Below are positions 34,401-43,230 of a DNA stretch of 64,000 nucleotides, one piece after another (position 1 is the stretch's first letter; each line of letters begins with the position of its first letter). Source of the stretch: JANQHS01 sp965267505 (lineage in GTDB: Bacteria; Bacteroidota; Bacteroidia; Cytophagales; CCMP332); contig OZ254081.1 in assembly GCA_965267505.1 (NCBI GenBank), positions 434,001 through 498,000 of the forward strand. The letters run 5' to 3'. The notes beneath the pieces were generated by a model. The model saw only the letters and a list, made by a program, of their open reading frames with translations, was not told the origin of the DNA and did no database searches. Position numbers and translations under genes: made by a program.

Positions 34401-36299
34401 TTATTTTTTCTGATACAAGGGAGAAGGATTATACCTGAACATATATCCGACTGTTACCCCGATTCTTAGAGGCACAGAAATAGTATTTTGATTTACTCCG
34501 GAAAACAGGTCATCAACCTCGGGAAGGTTTTCCCAATTTTTCTCAGTAAACCTCACTCCCACACCAATACCTGCCCAGAGGTCTAAGGTAAAACCTCTGT
34601 TGGCGGTACTTTGAAATACCCTGTCCCCAACAAATACACTGTATTCGATCATGTTTTGTTCCATGGTCGGAGAGAATCCAATATTGGTTTCGTTTGGAAC
34701 GTTGACGAAATAATTATTCAATGTGTATCTGATTTCATGGCCGAAATAAAACAGACCGTATAAATTCTGATCGAAATACATCTTTTGCTTCAACGCGGCC
34801 GCAACTCCTCGATTATAAACCTTGTATTCTGGAACAGTGCTTTTCGTACTATAAAATGGATCTCTTAAAAAGACAAGGAGAATCTCATAGCCGAGGCGTT
34901 CCTGGTAATAATACTCAAGTGCCATTGGAAAAGAACCAAAAAAAGTAGCGATCGGGTTTGCTCCTACAATAAAACTACGATACTCGTTCATCCTGGGAGT
35001 AAAATATCTCCAACCTTTACGAGTCTTGTATTTATACTTTGACTTTGGAGGGGTCATGATGGCAAGCTCTTTTTGTTCTTCCTCCTCCTCTGCAGGTTCG
35101 TAGATGGGTTCTTCATTTTCTTCGATTTTTTCAAAGGTTCCTGCAAGGGTCCCATCGGGGTTGTAAAGACTCCATAAGCCTACTTTAGCTCCATTATGTA
35201 GGTCGCCTTCCATTTTTCTTGAGCCGTCTGAATAATAGCCGCTGTATTTTCCCTTCCCTTGAACATAGTCGGCTTCACCTTCCAGGGTCCCATCTTCATA
35301 GTAGAAATACCACTTCCCTGAGTATTCACCCTCTTCTTTATTCCCTTCTATCTTGATCTTTCCATTGGGAAAGAATTCTCTGTACTTGCCGGTCCCCTCA
35401 TCATAATCACCTTCTCCAAGTACCGACCCATCCTCATAATACATTTTCCAATAGCCGTTCTCAAGGTCAGCCTTCATCTGTCCTTCACTCTGGAGTTTTC
35501 CATCCAGGTAATAGTATTTCCAGGGTCCGGTTCTTAGACCGACAGTGTAGTCACCTTCAGATCGCAGGTTTCCATCCTCATAAAAGAATTTCCATCTTCC
35601 ATTCTTCTTACCATCAAGCTCCATTCCCTGAGCTTTTATTCCTCCCTCCTGAAAATAATAGGTCCAAAGACTATCACTTTTACCATTCTGGATCCTTCCA
35701 TCCATTTTCTTTGAACCCGAGGGATAAAAACCTTCATACCAACCGGTTCCCAAGGTGTAAAGAGTTTGCGCTTTTAAGGACCCATCTTCAAAATAGTATT
35801 TCCAAACCCCATCCCTTTTATTCATTCGGTATCTTCCAAACTCCTTTTTCTCTCCGGACTCATAGTAGTAATTCCAGATTCCTTCTTTTTCACCTGAAAC
35901 AACAGGCCCCGAGCGCTGGATCTTTCCATTTTCAAAGAAGTAGATCCATAATTCTTTAGACAGTAGGCTATCGTAAACCGTTTTAACCTTGACCTTCCTG
36001 TTTTCATAAAAATAGGTCCAGGTACCTACAGGTTTTCCAAGTCTATATTGCCCACGAACTCTGGTCTCTCCGTTCAAAAAATATGAGGTGTATGGACCAT
36101 CCAGGACTAAGGAGCCTGTATCAACAACAAAGTATTCCTGTTCGATCGCAGTCCCACTGGAATCAAAGGGAACCTCAACCCTCTTACGAGCTTCCTGGGC
36201 CTTGGTATTCTGAAAACTCAAGACAAGTATCAGGAGAAACGCAAATGATCGATATGACAGCAAAAAGTTCAAACCAAAAATGCCTCTTATGAAACGCAA
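34401..36299 (-). CDS. Secreted YwqK/MORN-like repeat protein with C-terminal beta-rich domain
   Basis: A 632-residue exported protein. A signal peptide ends near SFQNTKAQ. From about residue 50 to 390 there are some 14 repeats of the pattern G-x-W-x-Y-Y-x-x-D/N-G-x-x-x-x-E-G, for example GIWNYYYESGEKKEFG and GRWKFFYEDGNLRSEG, as in the YwqK antitoxin-like and MORN families. An acidic linker (EPAEEEEEQKE) leads to a ~200-residue C-terminal domain with alternating aromatic strands resembling an outer-membrane barrel. No ATG is available: the frame opens at TTG 36299, and TTG 36272 gives a more typical signal peptide. A TAATTTTG box at 36393-36386 fits as its promoter. Despite the family name, nothing here suggests an antitoxin role. 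Confidence 0.8.
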   Translation of the reverse strand: MRFIRGIFGLNFLLSYRSFAFLLILVLSFQNTKAQEARKRVEVPFDSSGTAIEQEYFVVDTGSLVLDGPYTSYFLNGETRVRGQYRLGKPVGTWTYFYENRKVKVKTVYDSLLSKELWIYFFENGKIQRSGPVVSGEKEGIWNYYYESGEKKEFGRYRMNKRDGVWKYYFEDGSLKAQTLYTLGTGWYEGFYPSGSKKMDGRIQNGKSDSLWTYYFQEGGIKAQGMELDGKKNGRWKFFYEDGNLRSEGDYTVGLRTGPWKYYYLDGKLQSEGQMKADLENGYWKMYYEDGSVLGEGDYDEGTGKYREFFPNGKIKIEGNKEEGEYSGKWYFYYEDGTLEGEADYVQGKGKYSGYYSDGSRKMEGDLHNGAKVGLWSLYNPDGTLAGTFEKIEENEEPIYEPAEEEEEQKELAIMTPPKSKYKYKTRKGWRYFTPRMNEYRSFIVGANPIATFFGSFPMALEYYYQERLGYEILLVFLRDPFYSTKSTVPEYKVYNRGVAAALKQKMYFDQNLYGLFYFGHEIRYTLNNYFVNVPNETNIGFSPTMEQNMIEYSVFVGDRVFQSTANRGFTLDLWAGIGVGVRFTEKNWENLPEVDDLFSGVNQNTISVPLRIGVTVGYMFRYNPSPLYQKK

Positions 36300-36353
36300 T
36301 CAGCCATCTCAAGGTTCTTTTTAAGAAGCCCAACCTAAAAGTGAGATAATTGC

Positions 36354-36393
36354 TTTCGCTCCGGCCTTGCTTATTTATTTTTGCACAAAATTA
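36354..36393. promoter_or_regulatory. Face-to-face -7 boxes between the repeat-protein gene (-) and gcdH (+)
   Basis: Plus strand: TATTTTTG at 36376-36383, with TTTC at 36354-36357 as a -33-like element 18 bases upstream, serving gcdH. Minus strand: TAATTTTG at 36393-36386, serving the repeat-protein gene. Both match TAnnTTTG exactly, point at each other and are two bases apart. Confidence 0.55.
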
Positions 36394-36409
36394 ACTATTA
36401 CAGCACGGT

Positions 36410-37633
36410 ATGCACATCCCATACGATAGACAAAACGAAATCGAGGCCCGCGAAAACATGGTTGACGCTTTCGAATCCCCTGATTTTTACCAATTAGATG
36501 ACCTTCTCAGTGAAGAACATCTTCTTATCCGTCAAAGCATTAGGGATTTCGTAAAAAAAGAAATTAGCCCAATAATTGAGGACTGTAATCAAAAATGCAT
36601 CTTCCCAAGCTACCTGATTCCCCAATTCGGAGAAATGGGAGCTTTTGGACCAACTATCCCCACTGAATATGGTGGAGGTGGACTGGATTACATTTCCTAT
36701 GGATTGATCATGCAGGAGATTGAGCGATGCGACTCAGGAATGAGATCTACTGCAAGTGTTCAGGGATCCCTGGTAATGTATCCGATTTATGCCTTTGGAT
36801 CCGAGGAACAGAAAAAGAAATTTCTTCCGAAACTAGCGTCAGGGGAGTTTTTGGGATGCTTTGGCTTGACTGAACCAGATCATGGATCCAATCCAAGTGG
36901 AATGGTCACAAATTATCGAGAAGAAGGTGATCATCTGATTCTTAACGGGGCTAAGATGTGGATCTCAAATTCTCCCTTCGCTGATATTGCAGTGGTATGG
37001 GCAAAGGGCCCGGACCAAAGAATTAGAGGCTTGATAGTTGAACGAGAAATGGAAGGATTCTCAACCCCCGAGACTCATGGAAAATGGTCTTTGAGAGCGA
37101 GTACAACAGGAGAGTTGGTTTTCGACAATGTTAAGGTTCCAAAAGAAAACCTTTTGCCTGGAGTCGATGGATTAAAGGGTCCAATGCAATGCCTGGACAA
37201 CGCCCGTTATGGCATAGCTTGGGGAGCGTTGGGTGCCGCCATGGATTGTTATGATACTGCCAGAAGGTACTCACTTGAGAGAATTCAATTTGATAAGCCC
37301 ATAGGCGGTTTTCAATTGCAACAGAAAAAGCTGGCAGAAATGCTAACCGAGATCACCAAAGCTCAATTAGTGAACTTCAGGTTAGGCCAGTTGAAGAATG
37401 AAGGGAAGGCCACAACGGCTCAGATATCATTGGCAAAAAGGAACAATGTGGAGATAGCCCTTAGAATTGCCAGAGAAGCAAGACAAATGCTTGGAGGAAT
37501 GGGAATTACCGGGGAATATTCAATTATGCGCCATATGATGAACCTCGAGTCGGTGCTAACCTATGAGGGAACTCACGATATCCATTTATTGATACTAGGA
37601 AAAGAGATCACAGGCCTTCAGGCTTTCAAATGA
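36410..37633 (+). CDS. gcdH: Glutaryl-CoA dehydrogenase (acyl-CoA dehydrogenase family)
   Basis: Oxidises and decarboxylates glutaryl-CoA to crotonyl-CoA with FAD, in lysine, hydroxylysine and tryptophan breakdown. The 407 residues match the family length without a mitochondrial leader. Features that separate glutaryl-CoA dehydrogenase from other acyl-CoA dehydrogenases are Arg112 in G-M-R-S..SVQGSLVM, which binds the substrate carboxylate, and the end TYEGTHDIHLLILGKEITG with catalytic Glu386. FAD-binding stretches are CFGLTEPDHGSNPSG and KMWISNSPFAD. A terminator hairpin lies 27 bases after the stop. The gene stands alone and has its own promoter-like box. Confidence 0.93.
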   Translation: MHIPYDRQNEIEARENMVDAFESPDFYQLDDLLSEEHLLIRQSIRDFVKKEISPIIEDCNQKCIFPSYLIPQFGEMGAFGPTIPTEYGGGGLDYISYGLIMQEIERCDSGMRSTASVQGSLVMYPIYAFGSEEQKKKFLPKLASGEFLGCFGLTEPDHGSNPSGMVTNYREEGDHLILNGAKMWISNSPFADIAVVWAKGPDQRIRGLIVEREMEGFSTPETHGKWSLRASTTGELVFDNVKVPKENLLPGVDGLKGPMQCLDNARYGIAWGALGAAMDCYDTARRYSLERIQFDKPIGGFQLQQKKLAEMLTEITKAQLVNFRLGQLKNEGKATTAQISLAKRNNVEIALRIAREARQMLGGMGITGEYSIMRHMMNLESVLTYEGTHDIHLLILGKEITGLQAFK

Positions 37634-37640
37634 TCCCTTT

Positions 37641-38750
37641 TTAGTTGGTAACAACATTAGCCCGGATCTCTAATCGAGATTCGGGCTTTTTTGGGTCATT
37701 AGAAAATACAGTTACGTATTTATACTGCTTACCTTTTCTACCCTTTGAATCGAAGGTGACTTCCACATAACTCTGCTCACCAGGTTGAATTTCCTTTTTT
37801 TCCGGAGAGGAGGCCGTACATCCGCAACTGGTTTTGATCTTTCTGATATTCAAAGCTTGCTTCCCGGTATTTGTAAAGCTGAATTTGTAAGTGGTTTTTT
37901 CTCCCTGATTAAGATTTCCAAAATCATGGCTTTCCTTGCTATACTGAAGTTTTGGTGCTTGTGCTAGTTCCTCAGGTGTCATGTCAGGAAAGTAAACCCC
38001 AATTTGACCAGTGACATTTAAGTACTTCATAGACTTGGTTCCATGCTCATCTGTCAGAAGAGTGATCATGTCATTTATCAACCCCAAATCATTCCTCTCT
38101 TTGGCATTGTAATAAATGGTGATTAGACCTAGTTCCTTCGGCTTTAAGGACTTAGGCTTGATCTCTACTTCAATGAATTTTGGAAGGGCATGTTTATCCT
38201 GAAAAGTAATAACGGTATCTGAATCATTGTATACTTTGAAATCTTTGCTCACTCTATCCTGGTTCTCTGTCATTTTGCCCAAGTTCAGGTAATTTGATTT
38301 TAGCCTGAGGCCTCCCATGACCTTTTGATATTCTTCTTCAGGGGCCTTAGGTGTAGGTTCCACATATCCCTTAATAAAAAGTCGGCTGATATTTGGTTCC
38401 GAGTTGGAGGTTACGGTCAATGATTTTGTAAATCCCCCGGGTCGGTTATGAGGGTCGAATTTTGCCTGAATGGTTCCTTCCGCTCCAGGCGCAATTGGAT
38501 CCTTTGTCCAAAAGGGAGTGGTACAACCGCAGCTTGCCTTAACTCCCTGAACAACCAAGGGAGCATCTCCCTCATTCTTGAATTTGAATTCGTAGGTCAC
38601 AGGGCCCTCAGCTTCTTCTATCCTTCCAAAGTCATGAGTTGTCTTTTCATAACTGATATTTGGCTGCGCAAATGCGAGAGTGGAAAGGCAAAAAAATGCT
38701 ATGAAACTTAATACAGATTTATTCAAGGTCGAATTCGGAATAGAGAACAT
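37641..38750 (-). CDS. Exported DUF1573 protein with two domains
   Basis: A 369-residue envelope protein. The signal peptide ends near CLSTLAFAQ. Two DUF1573 (Ig-like, ASPM/SPD-2-type) domains are seen at about 30-135 and 265-369. Each starts with a (T/S)HDFG motif and contains the paired-cysteine motif SCGCT (GVKASCGCTTPFW, and IKTSCGCTASSPEKKE), then the PG-x-x-x-x-(I/V)-x-(A/V)-x-FD strand. A less conserved middle domain lies between. The family is very common in Bacteroidota, and its function is undetermined. The 3' codons overlap the terminator of the convergent gcdH gene. A TATTTTTG box at 38793-38786 is its likely promoter. Confidence 0.85.
   Translation of the reverse strand: MFSIPNSTLNKSVLSFIAFFCLSTLAFAQPNISYEKTTHDFGRIEEAEGPVTYEFKFKNEGDAPLVVQGVKASCGCTTPFWTKDPIAPGAEGTIQAKFDPHNRPGGFTKSLTVTSNSEPNISRLFIKGYVEPTPKAPEEEYQKVMGGLRLKSNYLNLGKMTENQDRVSKDFKVYNDSDTVITFQDKHALPKFIEVEIKPKSLKPKELGLITIYYNAKERNDLGLINDMITLLTDEHGTKSMKYLNVTGQIGVYFPDMTPEELAQAPKLQYSKESHDFGNLNQGEKTTYKFSFTNTGKQALNIRKIKTSCGCTASSPEKKEIQPGEQSYVEVTFDSKGRKGKQYKYVTVFSNDPKKPESRLEIRANVVTN
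37660..37692 (+). terminator. Terminator of gcdH embedded in the coding end of the convergent gene
   Basis: GCCCGGATCTC (37660-37670) pairs with GAGATTCGGGC (37676-37686), eleven pairs including one G-U, with loop TAATC and TTTTTT at 37687-37692. The whole hairpin lies in the last ~17 codons of the DUF1573 gene on the other strand. Confidence 0.8.
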
Positions 38751-38772
38751 ATCCTGAGCTGATTTCTTTAAT

Positions 38773-38793
38773 TAGTTTTGAGCCGCAAAAATA
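38773..38793. promoter_or_regulatory. Face-to-face -7 boxes between the DUF1573 gene (-) and trpS (+)
   Basis: TAGTTTTG (38773-38780, plus strand) and TATTTTTG (38793-38786, minus strand) both fit TAnnTTTG and face each other across five bases. The trpS ATG lies 20 bases after its box, and the DUF1573 start 36 bases after its own. Confidence 0.55.
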
Positions 38794-38799
38794 ACACCA

Positions 38800-39768
38800 A
38801 TGGCAAGAATACTAACTGGAATTCAAAGTTCAGGACGACAACACCTTGGAAATTTCCTAGGAGGAATACTTCCTGCGATTGAATTATCCAATCAGCCTGG
38901 GAATGATTCATTTCTTTTTATTGCTGACCTACATTCACTGACCACTATAAAATCCGCTGAGCAAAGGCAAGAAAATGTCCTTGCCACGGCAAGTGCTTGG
39001 TTAGCACTGGGTTTGGACACCGAAAAAACGGTATTCTACAGGCAGTCCGATATCCATGAAGTAAGTGAGCTCACCTGGTTTATGAGCTGTTTTACGCCCT
39101 ACCCTATGCTTGCCAATGCTCATTCCTTTAAGGATAAAGCAAGCAATTTATCAGATGTAAATGCAGGATTATTCACCTATCCCGTGCTTATGGCCTGCGA
39201 TATCATATTGTACAATGCGGATATCGTGCCTGTTGGGAAGGACCAAAAGCAGCACCTGGAAATGACAAGGGATATCGCCAATAGCTTTAACCATCATTAC
39301 GGTGAAGTATTCGTAATTCCTGAAGCTTTCATCAATCCAAAAGTTCAAACTGTTCCGGGAACCGATGGAAGAAAAATGAGCAAGTCTTACAACAATTTCA
39401 TTGATCCCTTTTTGGGTGAAAAAGAATTAAAAAAGCAGGTCTATTCCATTGTTACTGATAGTGCTCCCTTAGAGGAACCTAAGGACCCTGAAAAAAACCT
39501 GATCTATCAAATATTTAGTTTGGTTGCAAATGAATCTGGTTCACAGGAAATGGCTAAAAAATTCAGAGCAGGGAATTATGGGTATGGACATGCCAAAAAA
39601 GAGCTTCTGGATCTCCTGATAGAAAAATACAAGGACGAAAGAGAGAGGTTCAATTACTACATGAGCAATCCGGCTGAAGTTGAAGCAGAACTAAAGAAGG
39701 GTGCTGACAAGGCCAAGCCTGTGGCACAAGAGGTGCTGAAGAAGGTAAAAGAAAAGGTCGGCTACTGA
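38800..39768 (+). CDS. trpS: Tryptophanyl-tRNA synthetase
   Basis: Charges tRNA(Trp). The 322 residues are normal for the bacterial enzyme. The class I signature appears as GIQSSGRQHLGNFLGGI (HIGH-like HLGN) and GRKMSKSYNN (KMSKS loop, about residues 190-199). The substrate-site stretches LFIADLHSLTT, YPVLMACDIILYNADIVPVG and DQKQHLEMTRDIA are also present. The 3' end abuts the convergent small gene: the stops are adjacent at 39768/39769. The assignment is secure. Confidence 0.97.
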   Translation: MARILTGIQSSGRQHLGNFLGGILPAIELSNQPGNDSFLFIADLHSLTTIKSAEQRQENVLATASAWLALGLDTEKTVFYRQSDIHEVSELTWFMSCFTPYPMLANAHSFKDKASNLSDVNAGLFTYPVLMACDIILYNADIVPVGKDQKQHLEMTRDIANSFNHHYGEVFVIPEAFINPKVQTVPGTDGRKMSKSYNNFIDPFLGEKELKKQVYSIVTDSAPLEEPKDPEKNLIYQIFSLVANESGSQEMAKKFRAGNYGYGHAKKELLDLLIEKYKDERERFNYYMSNPAEVEAELKKGADKAKPVAQEVLKKVKEKVGY

Positions 39769-40194
39769 TTAGTTAGAACGAGCTCTCCAAAGCTCTTCTC
39801 TTTCGGTGTCTCCAACGATCAACATGATCCTGCATGGATTCGGGAGGATAACCAATTTGGTGTCTTTACCGGGGTAATCGTCTACACCAACTCCGACTCC
39901 TTCATTGTTCTCCACTTCAAACACTTTCATTCCCCCCCTTCTGTTTCCAGTATCGATATAAGATCCCGCTAAATATGAAGTCAATGGTGCCACTTGATCG
40001 TCAGGGCATACTTCGTCATGAACGTCTTTTATGGCCTCCTCAAGGTAATGCCCATAGGTATCTAAAAATTTCTTTTCTAAGGAACTGAGCGTTTGCTTTA
40101 GATCTTGGTGGGAAGCTTCATTTTTTGGATCATTAATGGAGCTTCTTAATTCTGCAATTTGATTTAGATCTCGATCAAGATTGGCTATTTCCAT
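39769..40194 (-). CDS. Conserved hypothetical protein, 141 residues
   Basis: I do not recognise the family. It has no signal or membrane segment. Residues 1-60 form a probable helical coiled region (NLDRDLNQIAELRSSIND). The rest has a beta-rich look with LTSYLAGSYIDTGN, GVGVGVDDYPGKDTKLVILP and RIMLIVGDTE. A TTG seven codons upstream (40215) is possible, but ATG 40194 is more natural. It is divergent from hppD, and a palindrome CAAATTTG at 40213-40220 near its start resembles -7 boxes on both strands. Its context suggests no function. Confidence 0.65.
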   Translation of the reverse strand: MEIANLDRDLNQIAELRSSINDPKNEASHQDLKQTLSSLEKKFLDTYGHYLEEAIKDVHDEVCPDDQVAPLTSYLAGSYIDTGNRRGGMKVFEVENNEGVGVGVDDYPGKDTKLVILPNPCRIMLIVGDTEREELWRARSN

Positions 40195-40316
40195 TGGGTA
40201 TAAATTGTGCCGCAAATTTGATTAATTGAACTTGGCTTTCTGCCAAAAGGTTTCATTTTTTTTGGGGATATTTGAAGCTTCTGAAAAGTATGAAAGCATT
40301 TTAAAGATTATTGAAG

Positions 40317-41411
40317 ATGGACCAGGATTTTCTGCCGATAAACGGAACGGATTACGTTGAATTCTATTGTGGGAATGCAAAGCAATCTGCATACTATTAC
40401 CAGACAGCATTTGGTTACCAACTAGTGGCCTATGCAGGTCCCGAAACAGGAATAAGGGATCGTGCATCCTATGTTTTACAACAAGGAAAGGTGAGATTGG
40501 TTTTGACCACTTCTTTAGATCCTAATTCTGAAATTTCAGAACATGTGAAGAATCACGGCGATGGAGTGAAGGTCCTAGCTCTTTGGGTTGATGATGCTGA
40601 AAAATCTTATAATGAAACAATCAAAAGAGGGGCCGAATCAGCATCAGCCCCTGAAGAAAAAAGTGACGAGTTTGGAAGCGTAAAGGTGGCTTCGATCAAA
40701 ACCTATGGAGAAACCTGGCACACTTTTGTGGAAAGAAAAAACTACAATGGAGCTTTCCTCCCCGGATATGAAAAAAGGGAATCACAGATGGAGGTCGATC
40801 CCGTTGGCTTAAAACACATTGACCATTGCGTAGGAAATGTAGAACTGGGGAAAATGAACAGCTGGGTAGAGTTCTATGAAAAAGTTATGGGATTCAGCCT
40901 TCTTTTAACTTTTGATGACAAGGATATTTCTACAGATTATACTGCCCTGATGTCTAAAGTTGTAAGCAATGGGAATGGCTACATCAAATTCCCTATCAAT
41001 GAGCCAGCTGAAGGAAAAAAGAAAAGTCAGATCGAAGAATATCTTGATTTCTATCATGGGCCTGGAGTTCAACATGTGGCTATTGCAACGGATGATATAA
41101 TTCACACCGTTGGTGAGCTAAGAAAAAGAGGTGTGGATTTCCTATATGTTCCTGATAACTATTATGATGACATCCCTACTAGAGTCGGTGAGATCGATGA
41201 GGATATAGAGGATCTCAAAAGGTTGAATCTTTTGGTAGACAGGGATGATTCAGGTTACTTGCTGCAGATTTTCACCAAACCGGTTGAAGACCGCCCAACC
41301 TTATTTTATGAAATCATTCAAAGAAAGGGAGCACAATCTTTTGGTAAGGGAAATTTCAAAGCCCTGTTTGAATCCATCGAAAGAGAACAGGCTTTAAGAG
41401 GCAATTTATAA
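40317..41411 (+). CDS. hppD: 4-Hydroxyphenylpyruvate dioxygenase
   Basis: Converts 4-hydroxyphenylpyruvate to homogentisate in tyrosine breakdown, using non-haem iron. The 364 residues are in the normal range, with two vicinal-oxygen-chelate halves. The N-terminal half starts GTDYVEFYCGNAKQSAYYY. The C-terminal half carries the iron ligands His170 (IDHCVGNV), His253 (QHVAIATDDI) and Glu332 (FYEIIQR). ATG 40317 is preferred over a TTG two codons earlier. The phosphohexomutase gene follows after nine bases, probably in one transcript although the pathways are unrelated. No homogentisate dioxygenase gene is in the window. Confidence 0.95.
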   Translation: MDQDFLPINGTDYVEFYCGNAKQSAYYYQTAFGYQLVAYAGPETGIRDRASYVLQQGKVRLVLTTSLDPNSEISEHVKNHGDGVKVLALWVDDAEKSYNETIKRGAESASAPEEKSDEFGSVKVASIKTYGETWHTFVERKNYNGAFLPGYEKRESQMEVDPVGLKHIDHCVGNVELGKMNSWVEFYEKVMGFSLLLTFDDKDISTDYTALMSKVVSNGNGYIKFPINEPAEGKKKSQIEEYLDFYHGPGVQHVAIATDDIIHTVGELRKRGVDFLYVPDNYYDDIPTRVGEIDEDIEDLKRLNLLVDRDDSGYLLQIFTKPVEDRPTLFYEIIQRKGAQSFGKGNFKALFESIEREQALRGNL

Positions 41412-41420
41412 TATTCGGAT

Positions 41421-43142
41421 ATGTTAAGTGAGACCGCTCTCGCAAATAAGAGAGCATGGGAGAGTCTTTCCTTGAGTGAGGAAGAAAGCTCAGAATATCA
41501 AAACTGGTTAAACTCTTCTAAGGAATTAGAAGTAGAAGATTCTTTTGGGAGTTTTCTTGAATTTGGAACAGGTGGGCTCCGTGGAGTAATGGGACCAGGA
41601 ACCAACCGAATGAATCGTTTCACGGTCGGAGCTGCAACGCAAGGACTTTCAAATTACTTACTAAAGAGTTTTTCAGATCAAGACATCTCTGTTGCAATAG
41701 CTCATGATTCCAGGAACAACAGCAAGGAGTTCGCCCGGTTAACCGCCGAGGTCTTCTCGGCTAATGGTATCAAAGCCTACCTTTTTGAGGACCTTAGGCC
41801 TACTCCTGAATTATCCTTTGCAATCCGCCATCTGGGATGTAAAAGTGGTGTGGTGGTCACAGCTTCCCATAATCCACCTGAATACAATGGTTACAAAGTT
41901 TATTGGGAGGATGGATCCCAGATCATCCATCCACAGGATAAAGAGATTGTTGAAGAGGTAAAGAATTTAGGGCTTTCTGAGGTCAATTTTGATTGCAGGA
42001 CTGAATTGTTAAGCCATGTGGGCAAAGAGGTGGATCAAGCTTACCTGAAATATTTATCTGAAGCCATACCAAAGAGGATCAATGATGGATCAAGGAGTAA
42101 GGTCAGACTGGTTTATTCCTCCCTTCACGGTACAGGTATTACACTCCTTCCAGAAGCATTTGAGCAAAATGGTTTTACAAACGTGGAGTATGTTAAGGAG
42201 CAATCAGAGCCCAATGGGAATTTCCCAACAGTACAATCTCCCAATCCCGAAGAAAAAGACGCTTTGGCTTTGGGAATTGAACTCTCCAAAAAGGTAAACG
42301 CTGATGTTTTGATGGCTACTGACCCAGACAGTGATCGTGTTGGAATAGCCGTTCAAAATACTCATGGTGAATTTATCCTTTTGAACGGAAATCAAACAGG
42401 TGCATTATTACTCGACTTCCTGGCCCGAATGAGAAATTCAGATCAGGGAATTTCGAAGAATGATTACATGGTGAAAACCATAGTTACCAGTGATCTGATG
42501 TTCAGAATTGCGGAATCCTGGAATATTGACTACGTAGAAACTCTGACAGGTTTCAAATACATAGCCGAGATCATAAGAAAGGAAGAAGGAAAGAAAAGCT
42601 TCCTGATGGGAGCTGAGGAAAGTTATGGTTATCTATTTGGAGAGCAGGTACGAGACAAGGATGCGATTATCTCATGTTTGATGATTGCCGCGATGGCCGA
42701 GGAAAGCAAACAAAGAGGATCGAGTTTGTACCTGGACCTTGGCGAAATCTACAGGAAACACGGGCTATTTACGGAAGTTCTTATATCGAAAACCCTTAAG
42801 GGAATTGAAGGCAAAAAGGCGATTGCAAGTATGATGGATGGGTTTCGAAAAGATGGATTGAAAGATCTGTTGGGAGAAACGGTCGTCCGAACCAGAGACT
42901 ATTTTGAAGGAGTTATAAAAGATATTAATGGGCATCCTGAAGGATCAATTCAACTGCCTTCCTCGAACGTTTTGCAGTTTGAAGGAAAAGAGGGCTCCAA
43001 ACTTTCCATGAGACCCTCTGGAACCGAACCTAAGATCAAATTTTACTTCAGTCGAAGAACCCAAACCGTCAATTCAGATTGGGAAAAGGAATTTGATGGA
43101 GCGAAAAAAGAAATGGAATTATTTATTAGGTCTCTGTCATAA
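41421..43142 (+). CDS. Phosphohexomutase (phosphoglucomutase/phosphomannomutase family)
   Basis: Interconverts hexose 1- and 6-phosphates. The 573 residues are typical for the PGM2/PgcA-like branch, longer than classical ManB. The N-terminal substrate entry is FGTGGLRGVMGPGTNRMN. The catalytic phosphoserine is Ser149 in TASHNPPEYNGYK. The Mg-binding loop is ATDPDSDRVGIAV, sugar recognition is GAEESYGYLFG, and the phosphate-binding end is MRPSGTEPKIKFYFS. Whether glucose or mannose is preferred cannot be told from sequence alone. It shares a likely transcript with hppD. A terminator for the convergent gene lies directly after its stop. Confidence 0.93.
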   Translation: MLSETALANKRAWESLSLSEEESSEYQNWLNSSKELEVEDSFGSFLEFGTGGLRGVMGPGTNRMNRFTVGAATQGLSNYLLKSFSDQDISVAIAHDSRNNSKEFARLTAEVFSANGIKAYLFEDLRPTPELSFAIRHLGCKSGVVVTASHNPPEYNGYKVYWEDGSQIIHPQDKEIVEEVKNLGLSEVNFDCRTELLSHVGKEVDQAYLKYLSEAIPKRINDGSRSKVRLVYSSLHGTGITLLPEAFEQNGFTNVEYVKEQSEPNGNFPTVQSPNPEEKDALALGIELSKKVNADVLMATDPDSDRVGIAVQNTHGEFILLNGNQTGALLLDFLARMRNSDQGISKNDYMVKTIVTSDLMFRIAESWNIDYVETLTGFKYIAEIIRKEEGKKSFLMGAEESYGYLFGEQVRDKDAIISCLMIAAMAEESKQRGSSLYLDLGEIYRKHGLFTEVLISKTLKGIEGKKAIASMMDGFRKDGLKDLLGETVVRTRDYFEGVIKDINGHPEGSIQLPSSNVLQFEGKEGSKLSMRPSGTEPKIKFYFSRRTQTVNSDWEKEFDGAKKEMELFIRSLS

Positions 43143-43182
43143 AAAAATTGGTTCCCAAAGATTAGTAACCTTCGGGAACCAA
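43141..43182 (-). terminator. Terminator of the secreted-protein gene at 43231-44955
   Basis: TTGGTTCCC (43148-43156) pairs with GGGAACCAA (43174-43182) around a 17-base loop. On the minus strand the stem is followed by a run of T (43147-43141). It touches the stop codon of the convergent phosphohexomutase gene. Confidence 0.65.
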
Positions 43183-43230
43183 CAAGGTTATTAATGATAA
43201 GTCCTTTTCGTTTTTAAAAGACCTTGATTT

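Noticed and set aside
34401..36299. Toxin-antitoxin system based on the YwqK-like repeats
   Set aside because: The protein is exported and carries a barrel-like end, and no toxin gene is adjacent. The neighbours are a CoA-binding protein and gcdH.
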